A DNA stretch of 47,893 bases from Streptacidiphilus pinicola. Its GTDB lineage: Bacteria > Actinomycetota > Actinomycetes > Streptomycetales > Streptomycetaceae. A model generated the notes under the pieces. The model saw nothing but the letters and a program-made list of their open reading frames with translations, did no database searches and was not told the DNA's origin. This document shows positions 16,564 to 25,122 of this stretch, piece by piece. The DNA lies in NCBI RefSeq assembly GCF_003258295.1, contig NZ_QKYN01000026.1, positions 1-47,893 of the forward strand, given 5' to 3'. Each line of letters begins with the position of its first letter. Positions within the stretch are counted from its first letter, which is position 1. The translations under genes and the position numbers were made by a program.

Positions 16564-17103
16564 GTGGACATCTGGTGGTCTCTGCACCTACGGCGTGAGC
16601 CGGCGAGTGTCCCGTTGGCCCGGCGGATCCTGCTCGGAACGATGGCGGCGGCCGGGGTCGACCCGGACGTCTCCTACGAGGTCGGCGTGGCTCTGAGCGA
16701 GGCCTGCGCGAACGCCGTCGAGCACGCGGAGCCGGGTGAGGCGGGCGGCGACGACGGCTTCCAGGTCACCGCCGCGATCGTCGGCGACCGGTTGCACATC
16801 GAGGTGACCGACTCCGGTCCGGGCTTCGCGGTCCGGCTGCGCCGTGGCGCGGCCCGCCGCCGTGCCAAGGCCCCGGCGGTCCGTTCGGCCGGGGCGTCGC
16901 CGCGCGCGCCGAAGACGGCGCCGTCCACCGCGCCGGAGGTGTGCGCCGAGAGCGGGCGCGGCCTCTTCCTGATCCGGGCGCTCTCCGACAGCGTCCAGTT
17001 CCGCAATCACCCGCGCTCCGGCGCGGTCGTCTGCTTCGACCGGACGCTCACCTACCGCGACCACGGCGATCGCCGTGGTCGTCCCTTTGCCCACGCCTCC
17101 TGA
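16564..17103 (+). CDS. Anti-sigma-type ATP-binding protein (HATPase_c)
   Basis: 179-residue GHKL ATPase of the RsbW/SpoIIAB kind. The N box is SEACANAVEHA, G1 is DSGPGF, and G2 is ESGRGLFLIRAL. Between G1 and G2 there is an insert of about 35 residues rich in Arg, Ala and Pro that is probably disordered. Such proteins hold sigma factors or phosphorylate anti-anti-sigma partners. The GTG start at 16564 follows AGGAGG by about 8 bases. It is divergent from the copper-cluster membrane gene across 207 bp. The partner is not adjacent, and a perfect palindrome lies in the last codons. Confidence 0.85.
   Translation: MDIWWSLHLRREPASVPLARRILLGTMAAAGVDPDVSYEVGVALSEACANAVEHAEPGEAGGDDGFQVTAAIVGDRLHIEVTDSGPGFAVRLRRGAARRRAKAPAVRSAGASPRAPKTAPSTAPEVCAESGRGLFLIRALSDSVQFRNHPRSGAVVCFDRTLTYRDHGDRRGRPFAHAS
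17058..17081. repeat. Perfect 24-bp palindrome in the 3' end of the anti-sigma gene
   Basis: Positions 17058-17081 equal their own reverse complement, centred on GCGATCGC. It lies in codons near the C-terminus, about 20 bp before the stop. It may serve as a terminator-like hairpin or a protein site. Confidence 0.6.
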
Positions 17104-17165
17104 GCGTTCGGGCCTGGTCAGCCCCCGCCTCCTGAGCCCTGCCTCCGCCGCCCGGCAGAATGCGG

Positions 17166-17196
17166 TTGACCCTCACGTCACGTGAGGCCGCAGGCT
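17166..17196 (+). promoter_or_regulatory. MerR-type promoter/operator with long spacer
   Basis: TTGACC (-35, 17166-17171) and CAGGCT (-10, 17191-17196) are 19 bp apart. The spacer holds the dyad CCTCACGT-C-ACGTGAGG (17171-17187). Over-long spacing with a dyad between the hexamers is the hallmark of MerR-family activated promoters, here directly in front of the MerR gene, so autoregulation is likely. Confidence 0.85.
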
Positions 17197-17226
17197 GGGT
17201 GACGAGAGGGAGAGGACAAGGGCCCC

Positions 17227-17994
17227 ATGAGTTACTCGGTCGGTCAGGTCGCGCGGTTCGCCAAGATCACCGTGCGCACCCTGCACCACTACGACGAGAT
17301 CAAGCTGCTGTCGCCCAGCGACCGCACGCCGTCCGGCTACCGCCGCTACGACGACGCGGACCTGGACCGGCTCCAGCAGATCCTCTTCTACCGGGAACTC
17401 GGCTTCTCCCTCGACGACATCGCGGCCATCCTGGACGACTCCGAGGTCAGCCCGAGCGAGCACCTGCGCCGCCAGCGCAGCCTGCTGCTGGAGCGGATCG
17501 ACCGGCTCCAGGAGATGGTCGCGTCCGTGGAACACGCACTGGAGGCGAGGAAGATGGGGATCCAACTGACCCCCGAGGAGAAGTTCGAGGTTTTCGGCGA
17601 GGACTACGTCGACTACCAGGACGAGGCGGAGCAGCGCTGGGGCGAGACCGAGGCCTGGAAGCAGTCCCAGCAGCGCGCGGCGCAGTACTCCAAGGAGGAC
17701 TGGGTCGAGATCAAGGCCGAGGGCGACGCGCTCAACGACCGCATCGCCGAGGCGATCGCGGCCGGCGGCGCACCCGACAGCGAGCAGGCGATGCAGATTG
17801 CCGAGGACCACCGGCAGCACATCACCCGGCGGTTCTACGACGTCTCGTTCCAGTTCCACCGCTGCATGGCCGAGATGTACATCACCGACCAGCGCTTCAC
17901 CGAGACCTTCGAGAAGGTCGCGCCCGGCGCGGCGGCCTGGTTCCGCGACGCGATCCTGGCCAACTCGGCGCGCGGCGAGGCCGCGGCGAGCTGA
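17227..17994 (+). CDS. MerR-family regulator with TipAS antibiotic-binding domain
   Basis: 255 residues, the length of TipAL. The N-terminal winged HTH (about 1-75) includes SVGQVARFAKITVRTLHHYDE and SGYRRYDDADLDRL. A coiled coil follows (about 76-110). The C-terminal TipAS domain (about 115-250) carries EVFGEDYVDYQDEAEQRWG and RRFYDVSFQFH. Such proteins bind thiopeptides or other multidrug ligands and activate their own promoter, and the promoter dyad upstream fits. The ATG at 17227 has GGGAGAGGA upstream. It stands alone before a strong hairpin. It could be a TipA paralogue rather than TipA itself. Confidence 0.93.
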   Translation: MSYSVGQVARFAKITVRTLHHYDEIKLLSPSDRTPSGYRRYDDADLDRLQQILFYRELGFSLDDIAAILDDSEVSPSEHLRRQRSLLLERIDRLQEMVASVEHALEARKMGIQLTPEEKFEVFGEDYVDYQDEAEQRWGETEAWKQSQQRAAQYSKEDWVEIKAEGDALNDRIAEAIAAGGAPDSEQAMQIAEDHRQHITRRFYDVSFQFHRCMAEMYITDQRFTETFEKVAPGAAAWFRDAILANSARGEAAAS

Positions 17995-18013
17995 CGCAGG
18001 ACTGACGCACGAG

Positions 18014-18046
18014 CCGACGCACGGTGGTCCGACCGCCGTGCGTCGG
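18014..18046. terminator. Bidirectional terminator between MerR and lipase genes
   Basis: Arms 18014-18027 and 18033-18046 pair over 14 positions with one T-G wobble, around a 5-nt loop. It is between convergent genes. Confidence 0.7.
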
Positions 18047-18069
18047 CGCGCGTCGTCGTCCGGCCGGTG

Positions 18070-19320
18070 TCAGCGTCGCGCCGCCAGCGCCAGTAACCAG
18101 CGCAGGATCCGCGGGTAGGAGCGCAGCGCGGACGTGTTGTGGTCGACGTGCCCCACGTCGACCAGCGGCGCGTCGACGCCGTGCGCCCGCAGCGAGCGGT
18201 CGCAGGAGAGGGCGTTGCCGAAGGCGACGTCCGTGTCGCGGTCGGCCGCGTAGAGGCGGACCGGGACGCGCGGCGTCCAGTCGGTGCAGACCGCGTCCCC
18301 GGACCGCAGCATCGCGGCGAGCGCGCCGGTCGGGTGTCGGAGCTTCGCGACGAACCGCGGCGTCAGCAGCGCCTGCGGGTTCGGCGCCAGGGCGGCGACG
18401 ATCTGCTCGTCCGTGTGCGCGCCGTCGAAGAGCGGCACGAGCGTACGGTCGTAGGGGGCACGGAACGCCTCGGAGGGGGAGCCGTAGAGCGGGTGCAGCC
18501 GGTTCCACGACGTCAGCACGTAGGTCAGGTAGAACGCCGCGGTCGGGCCGGCCAGTCGTCCGTCGAAGGCGGCCGGCAGCTCCTGGCCGCTCAGGTCGTA
18601 CGGGCCGCTGACCGGGGCCAGCCCCGCGAGCCGGAACCCGGGCGCGTCCCCGCGCTGCACAGCCCGGCCCACGCCCATCGCCGCGGCGCCGCCCTGTGAG
18701 AACCCGGTCGTGAACAGCCGTCCGTCCAGCCGCTCACCGTGCCGGGCGGCGACGGTGCGGGCGGCGCGCAGCAGGTCGACGGAGGCCGTCGTCTCGGACC
18801 GCACGTCCAGGTACGGGTGCGCGCCCGGACCGACGCCGAGCCCGAGGTAGTCCGGCGCGACCCCGGCGAAGCCGTCGCCCGCGAACATCACCGCCACCGC
18901 GCGATCGGCTCCGTCCGAGACGGACGGTGCGTCACCGCGGTACGGCATGGTGCCGTGCGTGTACTCCATCGTCGGCAGCGGGCCCTTCGCTCCCCGGGGC
19001 AGCGCCACCACGCCGCTGGCCGTGGTCGGCCGCCCCTGCGGGGTGACGGTCCGGTAGACGACCCGGTACGCGTCGACGCCGTCGCGGACCGCGGGCACGT
19101 CCAGCCCCGTGCCGCGCGCGTACTGCGTCGCCTGGGCGGCGCTGAACCGCGCCAGCGGCGTGACGCTCACGACGGCCCCCCGGTCCGCCCGCGCGGTGGC
19201 CGCCCCCGACGCGCTCCCCGACGCCGTATCCGACGCGAAGGCGGGTGTCGCCATGCCGCCGGCGAGCGCGAGCGCGGCAGCGAGCGCGAGAAGTCGGGTC
19301 CGGAGCCTGGTGCTGCGCAT
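18070..19320 (-). CDS. Secreted alpha/beta-hydrolase, secretory-lipase type
   Basis: 416 residues. The signal peptide (about 1-29) ends near PAFAS. The nucleophile elbow is GFSQGG with Ser208. The likely acid is in AADRDTDVAF, and the likely catalytic His in VGHVDHN near the C-terminus. An oxyanion-region motif YTHGT occurs at about 120. The layout resembles the fungal-type secretory lipase (LIP) family found in actinomycetes. The ATG at 19320 has AAGGGGGA upstream; the longer frame to 19422 would mask the signal peptide. The neighbouring GlxA/AraC regulator lies upstream on the same strand. Confidence 0.88.
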   Translation of the reverse strand: MRSTRLRTRLLALAAALALAGGMATPAFASDTASGSASGAATARADRGAVVSVTPLARFSAAQATQYARGTGLDVPAVRDGVDAYRVVYRTVTPQGRPTTASGVVALPRGAKGPLPTMEYTHGTMPYRGDAPSVSDGADRAVAVMFAGDGFAGVAPDYLGLGVGPGAHPYLDVRSETTASVDLLRAARTVAARHGERLDGRLFTTGFSQGGAAAMGVGRAVQRGDAPGFRLAGLAPVSGPYDLSGQELPAAFDGRLAGPTAAFYLTYVLTSWNRLHPLYGSPSEAFRAPYDRTLVPLFDGAHTDEQIVAALAPNPQALLTPRFVAKLRHPTGALAAMLRSGDAVCTDWTPRVPVRLYAADRDTDVAFGNALSCDRSLRAHGVDAPLVDVGHVDHNTSALRSYPRILRWLLALAARR

Positions 19321-19431
19321 GGAAGGATCCCCCTTGCCTGAGCGGGTGCTTGGTCCCTTCACCCTCCCAACGGCGGCCCCGCGCGGACATCCGGCCACTC
19401 CCCGGATCCGGGGTGGGGACAACCCCAGCCC

Positions 19432-20433
19432 CTACGCGGCGCGGCCGAACGCCCGGCGGTACGCGGTCGGGGTGGTGCGCATCGCGCGGGTGAAGTGGTG
19501 GCGGTACGTCGCCGCGCTGTCGAAGCCGACCGCTGCGGCCACCTCGTCGATCGGCGCGGCGCCGGTCTCCAGCAGCGGCAGGCTCGCCGCGATGCGCTGC
19601 ACGGTCACCCAGCGCATCGGGCTGGTGCCGTTCCTGCGGGTGAAGTGGCGCAGGTAGGAGCGCTCCGACATGCGGGCGGCCCGGGCCAGCTCCGGCACGG
19701 TCAGCGGCTCGGCCAGCCGCTCCAGCGCCCAGGCCATGCTCTGCGCGACCCCGTCGTCCTCCGCGCGCAGCGGACCGACGGCCGCCTCGATGAACTGGGC
19801 CTGCCCGCCCTCCCGGTGGGGCGGCACGACGAACCTGCGGGCGACGGTGTTGGCGACCTGCGCGCCATGGTCCGCGCGGACCAGGTACAGGCACAGGTCG
19901 ATGCCGGCGGCGCTGCCCGCGCTGGTCAGCACGTCCCCGTTGTCGACGTAGAGGACGTCCGGGTCGACCTCCACGGCCGGGTACCGCGCGGCCAGCAGTT
20001 CGGCGTAGCGCCAGTGCGTCGTCGCCCGACGGCCCGTCAGCACGCCCGCCGCGGCGAGCGCGAACGCGCCCGAGCAGATGGAGACCAGCCGCGCGCCGCG
20101 TGCGTGCGCGGTGCGCAGCGCGTCGACCAGCGCCGGGGAGACCTCCCCACCCGCGTGCGGCACGCCAGGGACGATGACGGTGTCCGCGGCGGCCAGGACG
20201 TCGAGCCCGTGCTCGGCCTTGACGCTGAACCCGCCCACCGCGCGCAGATCGCGCCCCGGCTGCTCGGCGCAGACCTTCAACTCGTACCAGGGCAGCTCCC
20301 CCAGCTCGGGCCGGGAGAGGCCGAACACCTCGACCACCACCCCGAGTTCGAACGGGGCCATGCCGTCGAACGCCAGCACCGCCACGGTGTGCGCGGACGT
20401 GGATTGCCTGCTCAGGACGAGGTCGACGGCCAT
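19432..20433 (-). CDS. GlxA/FtrA-type AraC-family regulator with DJ-1/PfpI domain
   Basis: 333 residues. The N-terminal DJ-1/PfpI fold (about 15-185) contains the nucleophile-elbow-like SICSGAFALAAAG and ends with SAGSAAGIDLCLYLV. Two AraC helix-turn-helix motifs follow (about 230-328), the second with VAAAVGFDSAATYRHHFTRAM. This is the architecture of the AdpA/GlxA family, which binds DNA and may sense a small molecule. Length is shorter than developmental AdpA. The ATG at 20433 begins the family-like sequence. A perfect 14-bp palindrome (19400-19413) lies between its stop and the lipase start. Confidence 0.92.
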   Translation of the reverse strand: MAVDLVLSRQSTSAHTVAVLAFDGMAPFELGVVVEVFGLSRPELGELPWYELKVCAEQPGRDLRAVGGFSVKAEHGLDVLAAADTVIVPGVPHAGGEVSPALVDALRTAHARGARLVSICSGAFALAAAGVLTGRRATTHWRYAELLAARYPAVEVDPDVLYVDNGDVLTSAGSAAGIDLCLYLVRADHGAQVANTVARRFVVPPHREGGQAQFIEAAVGPLRAEDDGVAQSMAWALERLAEPLTVPELARAARMSERSYLRHFTRRNGTSPMRWVTVQRIAASLPLLETGAAPIDEVAAAVGFDSAATYRHHFTRAMRTTPTAYRRAFGRAA

Positions 20434-20565
20434 GGCGCGAGCTTATCCCGCTGTTACGTGATCAAGACGGTTCGAACGGAGAGCAGTGACGGTCGGTCCG
20501 CTCTAATAGTGATCACAGCGAGGCGCGACACCGCGTCACACCGAATCACCCTGGGGGGTCCAGTC

Positions 20566-21240
20566 ATGCGCGCTCTGCGTTCGTCCCGCGCCGCCAAGTT
20601 CGCCGCCGTCACCGCCGTCGCGCTGGGTCTGGCCGCCGGGGCCACCGGCACCGCGAACGCGGCCGGCCACACCTCGCCGTGGCTGACCGGCCGGCAGATG
20701 CCGCAGGCGGGCTCCTTCCACTGGCAGGCGGAGCCGAAGACCCGCTACACCACCACCGGCGAGTTCCAGTGGCTCTTCACCTGCGGATACAACAAGCGCC
20801 CCGCCCACGAACTGGGCACCAGCTCCATCTCGGTGGAGCAGTTCGGCACCAGGACGCGTGGCGTGCAGGGCTCGCAGGTCCTGTTCCACTTCTCCAGCGC
20901 CGCGAAGGCGAAGACCGCCCTCACCCGGATCGAGGCCGACTACGCGCACTGCGTCGGCCTCATCGACCACGGCGCTGTGGACTACGACCTCCACAAGCCC
21001 GTGCACGCCCGCGTCGACCGCACCGCGTGGATCCAGCAGGGTGTCTCCTACCGACTGGAGATCCGGAACGCCGCCGGGCGGCCGGGCAACGTCCCCGACC
21101 TGCCCACCGACGCGCAGGAGTTCTTCGTCCAGCGGGGGAACACCATCTCGTTCGTCAACATCGAGGGCACCAACGCGCACCTCGACGTCACCAAGGGCTC
21201 GCTGAACGTCCTCGAGGCGATGGCCGCGCGGCTCGGCTGA
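20566..21240 (+). CDS. Secreted protein of unknown function
   Basis: 224 residues. A clear signal peptide ends at ANA. The mature part has two cysteines (LFTCGY and AHCVGL), likely disulphide-linked. The sequence pattern (FHFSSAAKAKTALTRIEADYAHC) is reminiscent of the PknH-like extracellular sensor fold, but I cannot confirm this. The ATG at 20566 follows CTGGGGGG about seven bases upstream. It is divergent from the AraC regulator across 132 bp and converges on pepP with a shared hairpin. Confidence 0.8.
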   Translation: MRALRSSRAAKFAAVTAVALGLAAGATGTANAAGHTSPWLTGRQMPQAGSFHWQAEPKTRYTTTGEFQWLFTCGYNKRPAHELGTSSISVEQFGTRTRGVQGSQVLFHFSSAAKAKTALTRIEADYAHCVGLIDHGAVDYDLHKPVHARVDRTAWIQQGVSYRLEIRNAAGRPGNVPDLPTDAQEFFVQRGNTISFVNIEGTNAHLDVTKGSLNVLEAMAARLG

Positions 21241-21260
21241 ACCGCGCGACCACCCCGCCG

Positions 21261-21287
21261 GGCGGGCCTCAGCCGGTGAGGCCCGCC
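21261..21287. terminator. Bidirectional terminator overlapping the pepP stop
   Basis: Perfect 11-bp arms (21261-21271 and 21277-21287) around GCCGG. The aminopeptidase stop codon is in the left arm. Confidence 0.75.
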
Positions 21288-22744
21288 ATCCAGTTCTCGA
21301 CCTCGTCGGCGGTGCGGGGGAGCGCCGCCGAGAGGTTCCGGTTGCCGTCCGTGGTGACCAGGATGTCGTCCTCGATCCGGACGCCGATGCCGCGGTACTC
21401 CTCCGGCACGGTCAGGTCGTCGGCCTGGAAGTACAGGCCGGGCTCGACGGTGAGGACCATGCCCGGCTCCAGCACGCAGTCGACGTAGGCCTCGACGCGC
21501 GCCTGCGCGCAGTCGTGGACGTCCAGGCCGAGCATGTGGCCGGTGCCGTGCAGGGTCCAGCGGCGCTGCAGCCCGAGCTCCAGCACCCGCTCCACCGGGC
21601 CCTCGACCAGGCCCCACTCGACCAGCCGCTCGGCCAGCACCTGCTGCGAGGCCTCGTGGAAGTCGCGGTAGCGCGCGCCCGGCTTCACGGCCGCGATGCC
21701 GGCCTCCTGGGCGTCGTAGACGGCCTGGTAGATCTTGCGCTGCAGCTCGTCGAAGGTGCCGTTGATCGGCAGGGTGCGGGTGACGTCGGCGGTGTAGAGC
21801 GTCGTCGTCTCCACGCCCGCGTCCAGCAGCAGCAGCTCGCCGGGGCGGACCGGGCCGTCGTTGCGGACCCAGTGCAGCGTCGTCGCGTGCGGACCGGCGG
21901 CGCAGATGGAGCCGTAGCCCACGTCGTTGCCCTCGACCCGGGCGCGCCGGAAGAAGGTGCCCTCGATCCACCGCTCCGAGGTGGCCACGGCCTGCGCGAG
22001 CTCGCGCACGACGTCGTTGAAACCGTTGGTGGTCGCGTCGCAGGCGGCCTGCAGCTGCGCGATCTCCCACTCGTCCTTGACCAGGCGCAGCTCGCTCAGG
22101 AACACCTTGAGCTCGTCGTCGCCGTGCTTGGTCGTGTGCGGGGCGAGCGCGGCCTCGATCACCGCGTCGTGCCCGCGCACCACGCGGGTGACGGCCGGGA
22201 ACTCCTCGGCACGCTCGGCCAGCTCGGTCGCGGCGTTGCGCACGTCCCTGGCGGGCAGCCCGAGCAGCGTCTCCGCCTCGGTCAGGCTGTGCCGGCGGCC
22301 CACCCACAGCTCCCCCTGGCCGCTGAGCCAGAACTCGCCGTTCTCGCGGTCCGAGCGCGGCAGCAGGTAGAGGTACGCGTCGTGCGCGTCGCCGTGCGGC
22401 TCCAGCACGAGGACCGCGTCCTCGGTCTGGTCGCCGGTCAGGTGCACGTACTCCGTCGCGGCGCGGAAGCTGTACTCCGTGTCGTTCGACCGGGTCTTCA
22501 GGTTTCCGGCGGGGATCACCAGCCGCTCACCCGGGAACCGCGCGGAGAGCGCGGCCCGCCGCTTGGCCGCGTACGCGGACTGCTCGGCGGGAACGAGGTC
22601 CCGCAGCTCGGTGTCGGCCCAACCGCTCTTCATGACGGCGGTCAGCTCGTCCGAGATCGCCGGGTACAGACCGTTCTTCCGCTGCTTGATCGCCTGCGGC
22701 GCGGCCTCTTCGGTCTCCTCGGGCGCGAGGTTCTCCTCGGTCAC
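21269..22744 (-). CDS. pepP: Aminopeptidase P (Xaa-Pro aminopeptidase)
   Basis: 491-residue M24B metallopeptidase that removes an N-terminal residue before proline. The N-terminal domain (about 40-210) precedes the pita-bread catalytic domain. Metal ligands appear as the two Asp in LLLDAGVETTTLYTADVTRT, the His in GTGHMLGLDVHD, and the two Glu in TVEPGLY and VRIEDD. The GTG start at 22744 has GAGGAGG about 10 bases upstream. The first 20 residues are acidic and poorly ordered. It is one of the longer actinobacterial forms. Confidence 0.94.
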   Translation of the reverse strand: MTEENLAPEETEEAAPQAIKQRKNGLYPAISDELTAVMKSGWADTELRDLVPAEQSAYAAKRRAALSARFPGERLVIPAGNLKTRSNDTEYSFRAATEYVHLTGDQTEDAVLVLEPHGDAHDAYLYLLPRSDRENGEFWLSGQGELWVGRRHSLTEAETLLGLPARDVRNAATELAERAEEFPAVTRVVRGHDAVIEAALAPHTTKHGDDELKVFLSELRLVKDEWEIAQLQAACDATTNGFNDVVRELAQAVATSERWIEGTFFRRARVEGNDVGYGSICAAGPHATTLHWVRNDGPVRPGELLLLDAGVETTTLYTADVTRTLPINGTFDELQRKIYQAVYDAQEAGIAAVKPGARYRDFHEASQQVLAERLVEWGLVEGPVERVLELGLQRRWTLHGTGHMLGLDVHDCAQARVEAYVDCVLEPGMVLTVEPGLYFQADDLTVPEEYRGIGVRIEDDILVTTDGNRNLSAALPRTADEVENWMAGLTG

Positions 22745-22892
22745 GCTCTGTCGCCTCCTCGTGATACGTGGACACGCGCTCGTATGTCAGGGGTCTCCTG
22801 GGCACGCGGTCCGTACAAGAGTACGGCGCGAGGGCCTGTTCATAACAGTCGTTGGGTAACTTTCGGAGACGCCCCCTGCAGGTTGTCGCACT

Positions 22893-22927
22893 CCCTCGGG
22901 GCGCGAGGAACTGCGCGCCCCTGAGGG
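22893..22927 (-). terminator. Hairpin, second copy of the GGGGCGCG-GGAACTGCGC family
   Basis: Arms 22893-22905 and 22914-22927 pair with one bulged base around AGGAACTG. The core matches the hairpin at 4171-4200. It lies just after the phosphatase stop (22935) on the minus strand, so it should terminate that transcript before pepP. Confidence 0.65.
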
Positions 22928-22934
22928 TGACCGG

Positions 22935-24215
22935 CTACTCGAAACGTGCCGCCAGCAGCACGATGTCGTCCTCGCCCGGCTCCGGCCGGGCCGTGCCGAC
23001 GCACGACTCCAGGAGGTAGTCGCAGAAACGTTCCGGGTCGTGACGGACGTCGCGGGGGGCGTCCGAGGCGGCGGCGCGGAGGCGGGCCTGGCCGGAGTGG
23101 AGGGAGCTGCCGGAGCGGCGGGCGAGGCCGTCGGTGTAGAGCAGCAGCACGTCGCCGCGGTCCGCGCGCAACTCCACGCCCGGCGCTTCCCAGCAGCTCA
23201 ACATGCCCAGCGGCGCGCTCAGCGACGTCTCCACGAAGGAGGCGCCGAACGAGGTGACCAGCAGCGGCGGGCACTGGCCGGCCCCGGCCAGCGAGAGCCG
23301 GCGCGCGGCGGGCTCGACGTACGCGTACAGCGCGGTGGCCGTCCGGGCGGCCTCCGTGCTCTTGAGCAGCAGCTCCAGATCGCCGAGCACGGCGACCGGG
23401 TCCTCGCCCTCCAGCACCGCGTACGCGCGCAGCGCCGCCCGCAGCCGGCCCATCGCGGCCGCCGAGTCGGGGCCGCCGCCGGTGACGCTGCCGACGCTGA
23501 GGGCGAGGGCGCCCTCCGGCAGCGAGATCGCGTCGTACCAGTCGCAGCCGCCCGCGCCGTCCAGGCCCGCGGGGACGCAGCGCGCGGCGAGCGCCATGCC
23601 GGGGGCGCGCGGGAGCGCGCCCGGCAGCAGGCCGCGGCGCAGCGCGTCCGCGGTGCGGCGCAGGCGGTCGCGTTCGACCTCCCTGCGCAGCTGGCGCGCC
23701 GCGGAGGCGCAGTAGAGCCCGGCCAGGCGCTGTTCGCGCTCGCTCGGCTGGGTGGGGGTGTCGTAGAACCAGACGACCGAGCCGAGGTCGTCCAGCGGCA
23801 GGGAGTAGGACGCGGCGATGCCGAGCTGGACGGCGACCTCCTGGAAGCGGTCACCGGTGGGCTCGCCCGCGGTGGGGCGCAGCACCTGTGCGGCGGGGAC
23901 GGTCTCCAGCGCGCCGAGGTCGGAGTGGTCGAGGCCGAGGCCGAGGGTGGTGCAGGGGTGCGTCAGCAGCAGCATGCCGCGGCGCGCGCCGACCAGCGCG
24001 GCGCCGTCGGCGAGCACTCCGGCCAGCGCCGCGGCCAGGTCGGGCGCGCTGCCGAGCCGGTCGCTGAGGTCGTAGAGGGTGGTCAAATCAGCCAGGGGGT
24101 CGGCGGAGCGCTCGCGCAGGGCGCAGAGCTGCTCGCCGCTGATCGTTTCAGCAGGGCTGGTGGGCGCGGGGACGCCCAGGGCCGTGGGCGGAGTGGTGGT
24201 CTGCGGCTCAGCCAT
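22935..24215 (-). CDS. SpoIIE-type PP2C phosphatase with GAF domain, active site altered
   Basis: 426 residues. A GAF-like sensory domain occupies about 40-175, ending in a helical linker (REVERDRLRRTADALRRGLLP). The SpoIIE/RsbU phosphatase domain runs from about 200 to the end. GCDWYDA (224-230), YTDGL (360-364) and EDDIVLL (415-421) are present. The usual GDVxGHG metal-site motif reads GSVTGGG at 242-248, so the Asp ligand is Ser243 and the His is Gly. The family acts on anti-anti-sigma factors in partner switching; activity here may be lost or changed. The ATG at 24215 is the likely start; an in-frame TTG at 24230 is possible. Confidence 0.88.
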   Translation of the reverse strand: MAEPQTTTPPTALGVPAPTSPAETISGEQLCALRERSADPLADLTTLYDLSDRLGSAPDLAAALAGVLADGAALVGARRGMLLLTHPCTTLGLGLDHSDLGALETVPAAQVLRPTAGEPTGDRFQEVAVQLGIAASYSLPLDDLGSVVWFYDTPTQPSEREQRLAGLYCASAARQLRREVERDRLRRTADALRRGLLPGALPRAPGMALAARCVPAGLDGAGGCDWYDAISLPEGALALSVGSVTGGGPDSAAAMGRLRAALRAYAVLEGEDPVAVLGDLELLLKSTEAARTATALYAYVEPAARRLSLAGAGQCPPLLVTSFGASFVETSLSAPLGMLSCWEAPGVELRADRGDVLLLYTDGLARRSGSSLHSGQARLRAAASDAPRDVRHDPERFCDYLLESCVGTARPEPGEDDIVLLAARFE

Positions 24216-24426
24216 GGTCCGCACCTGCAAAAACTACGAAGAGTGATGCTGGATTCTTAGTAGATTGTCTGAATTGAATCACTATGCACCCCCATGTCAT
24301 GCCATACGGCAATTAATGAGTCTCTTCTACACACACCGATCGGGTGATGTCCAGAACTGGCCGCTGCCAGGTGGTTGGTGTCTTTGCCCGAATATTTGGC
24401 CGAAAAACATCGGTGCGAATGATCGT

Positions 24427-25122
24427 TTATCCGAGCGAGTTCCGGGTGACCGCCGGTTGTCCCCGCCGCTCACGCAGGGCTTTGGCCACTTGTCGGCGGC
24501 CTTTCAAGCCATGACGCGGCAGTGGGCGCGGTGCTTCGAGTGCGATCGGCACGACCGCGCGCCCGGCGCGGAGCAGATCCGCCACGACGCCCGGCAGTGC
24601 GCCCGCGCCCGCGGCCGGCGGCCAGCTGAGCGACCAGGCGGTGCTGCTGAGGCAGCACTCACCCGTCAGGGCACCCGGAAGGACCAGGCCGGCGCGGGCC
24701 AGGCCGCGCCGGGCCAGCCGCCCCGCCGCGTCGCCACGCTCCGTCGCCGGGCCCACCGCGACCGCTGCGTCGGCGGTTCCCGCCGTCACCGGCCTGAGCA
24801 GGGCCAGCGCCTCCGCCATCCGCTGCTGCCGGCCCGCGTCGACGAAGAGCAGCGGCAGCGGGGCGTAGCCGGCCAGCTGCGAGGCGTCGTGCAGCAGGAC
24901 CGCGCCACTGTCGGCGGCCACCCGCCGGGTGGAGTCGGTCGAGCCGGACTCCAGCACCAGCACCTTCCGCACCTCCGGGAGGGCGCGCGCGGCCAGCACC
25001 GTCAGCGCGATCCGGCCCGCGTCGTTGTGGGCCTGGATCACGACGACGGCGGCGTCTTCGGTTTCGGGCAGGGGAACTGATGCGGGGTCAGCCTCGTGGG
25101 CCGATGCGGAATCGGGGACCAT
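24427..25122 (-). CDS. Family 2 glycosyltransferase-like protein, probably degenerate
   Basis: 231 residues. The Rossmann-type GT-A start is visible: VVVIQAHNDAGRIALTVLAA, then VLVLESGSTDSTRRVA. In active relatives the latter has an Asp-Asp pair before GST, here Glu-Ser. The expected DxD metal motif appears as FVDAG, and the usual KGAAL segment before it seems shortened. The C-terminal acceptor part retains PGALTGECCLS. It is probably an inactive or specialised GT. The ATG at 25122 has no strong RBS. A low-GC gap of about 210 bp separates it from the phosphatase gene. Confidence 0.65.
   Translation of the reverse strand: MVPDSASAHEADPASVPLPETEDAAVVVIQAHNDAGRIALTVLAARALPEVRKVLVLESGSTDSTRRVAADSGAVLLHDASQLAGYAPLPLLFVDAGRQQRMAEALALLRPVTAGTADAAVAVGPATERGDAAGRLARRGLARAGLVLPGALTGECCLSSTAWSLSWPPAAGAGALPGVVADLLRAGRAVVPIALEAPRPLPRHGLKGRRQVAKALRERRGQPAVTRNSLG

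Noticed and set aside
14659-17103. 814-codon plus-strand frame running through the YcnI and membrane genes
   Set aside because: Only the last 180 codons (from GTG 16564 with RBS) match a family; the rest is antisense to real genes.
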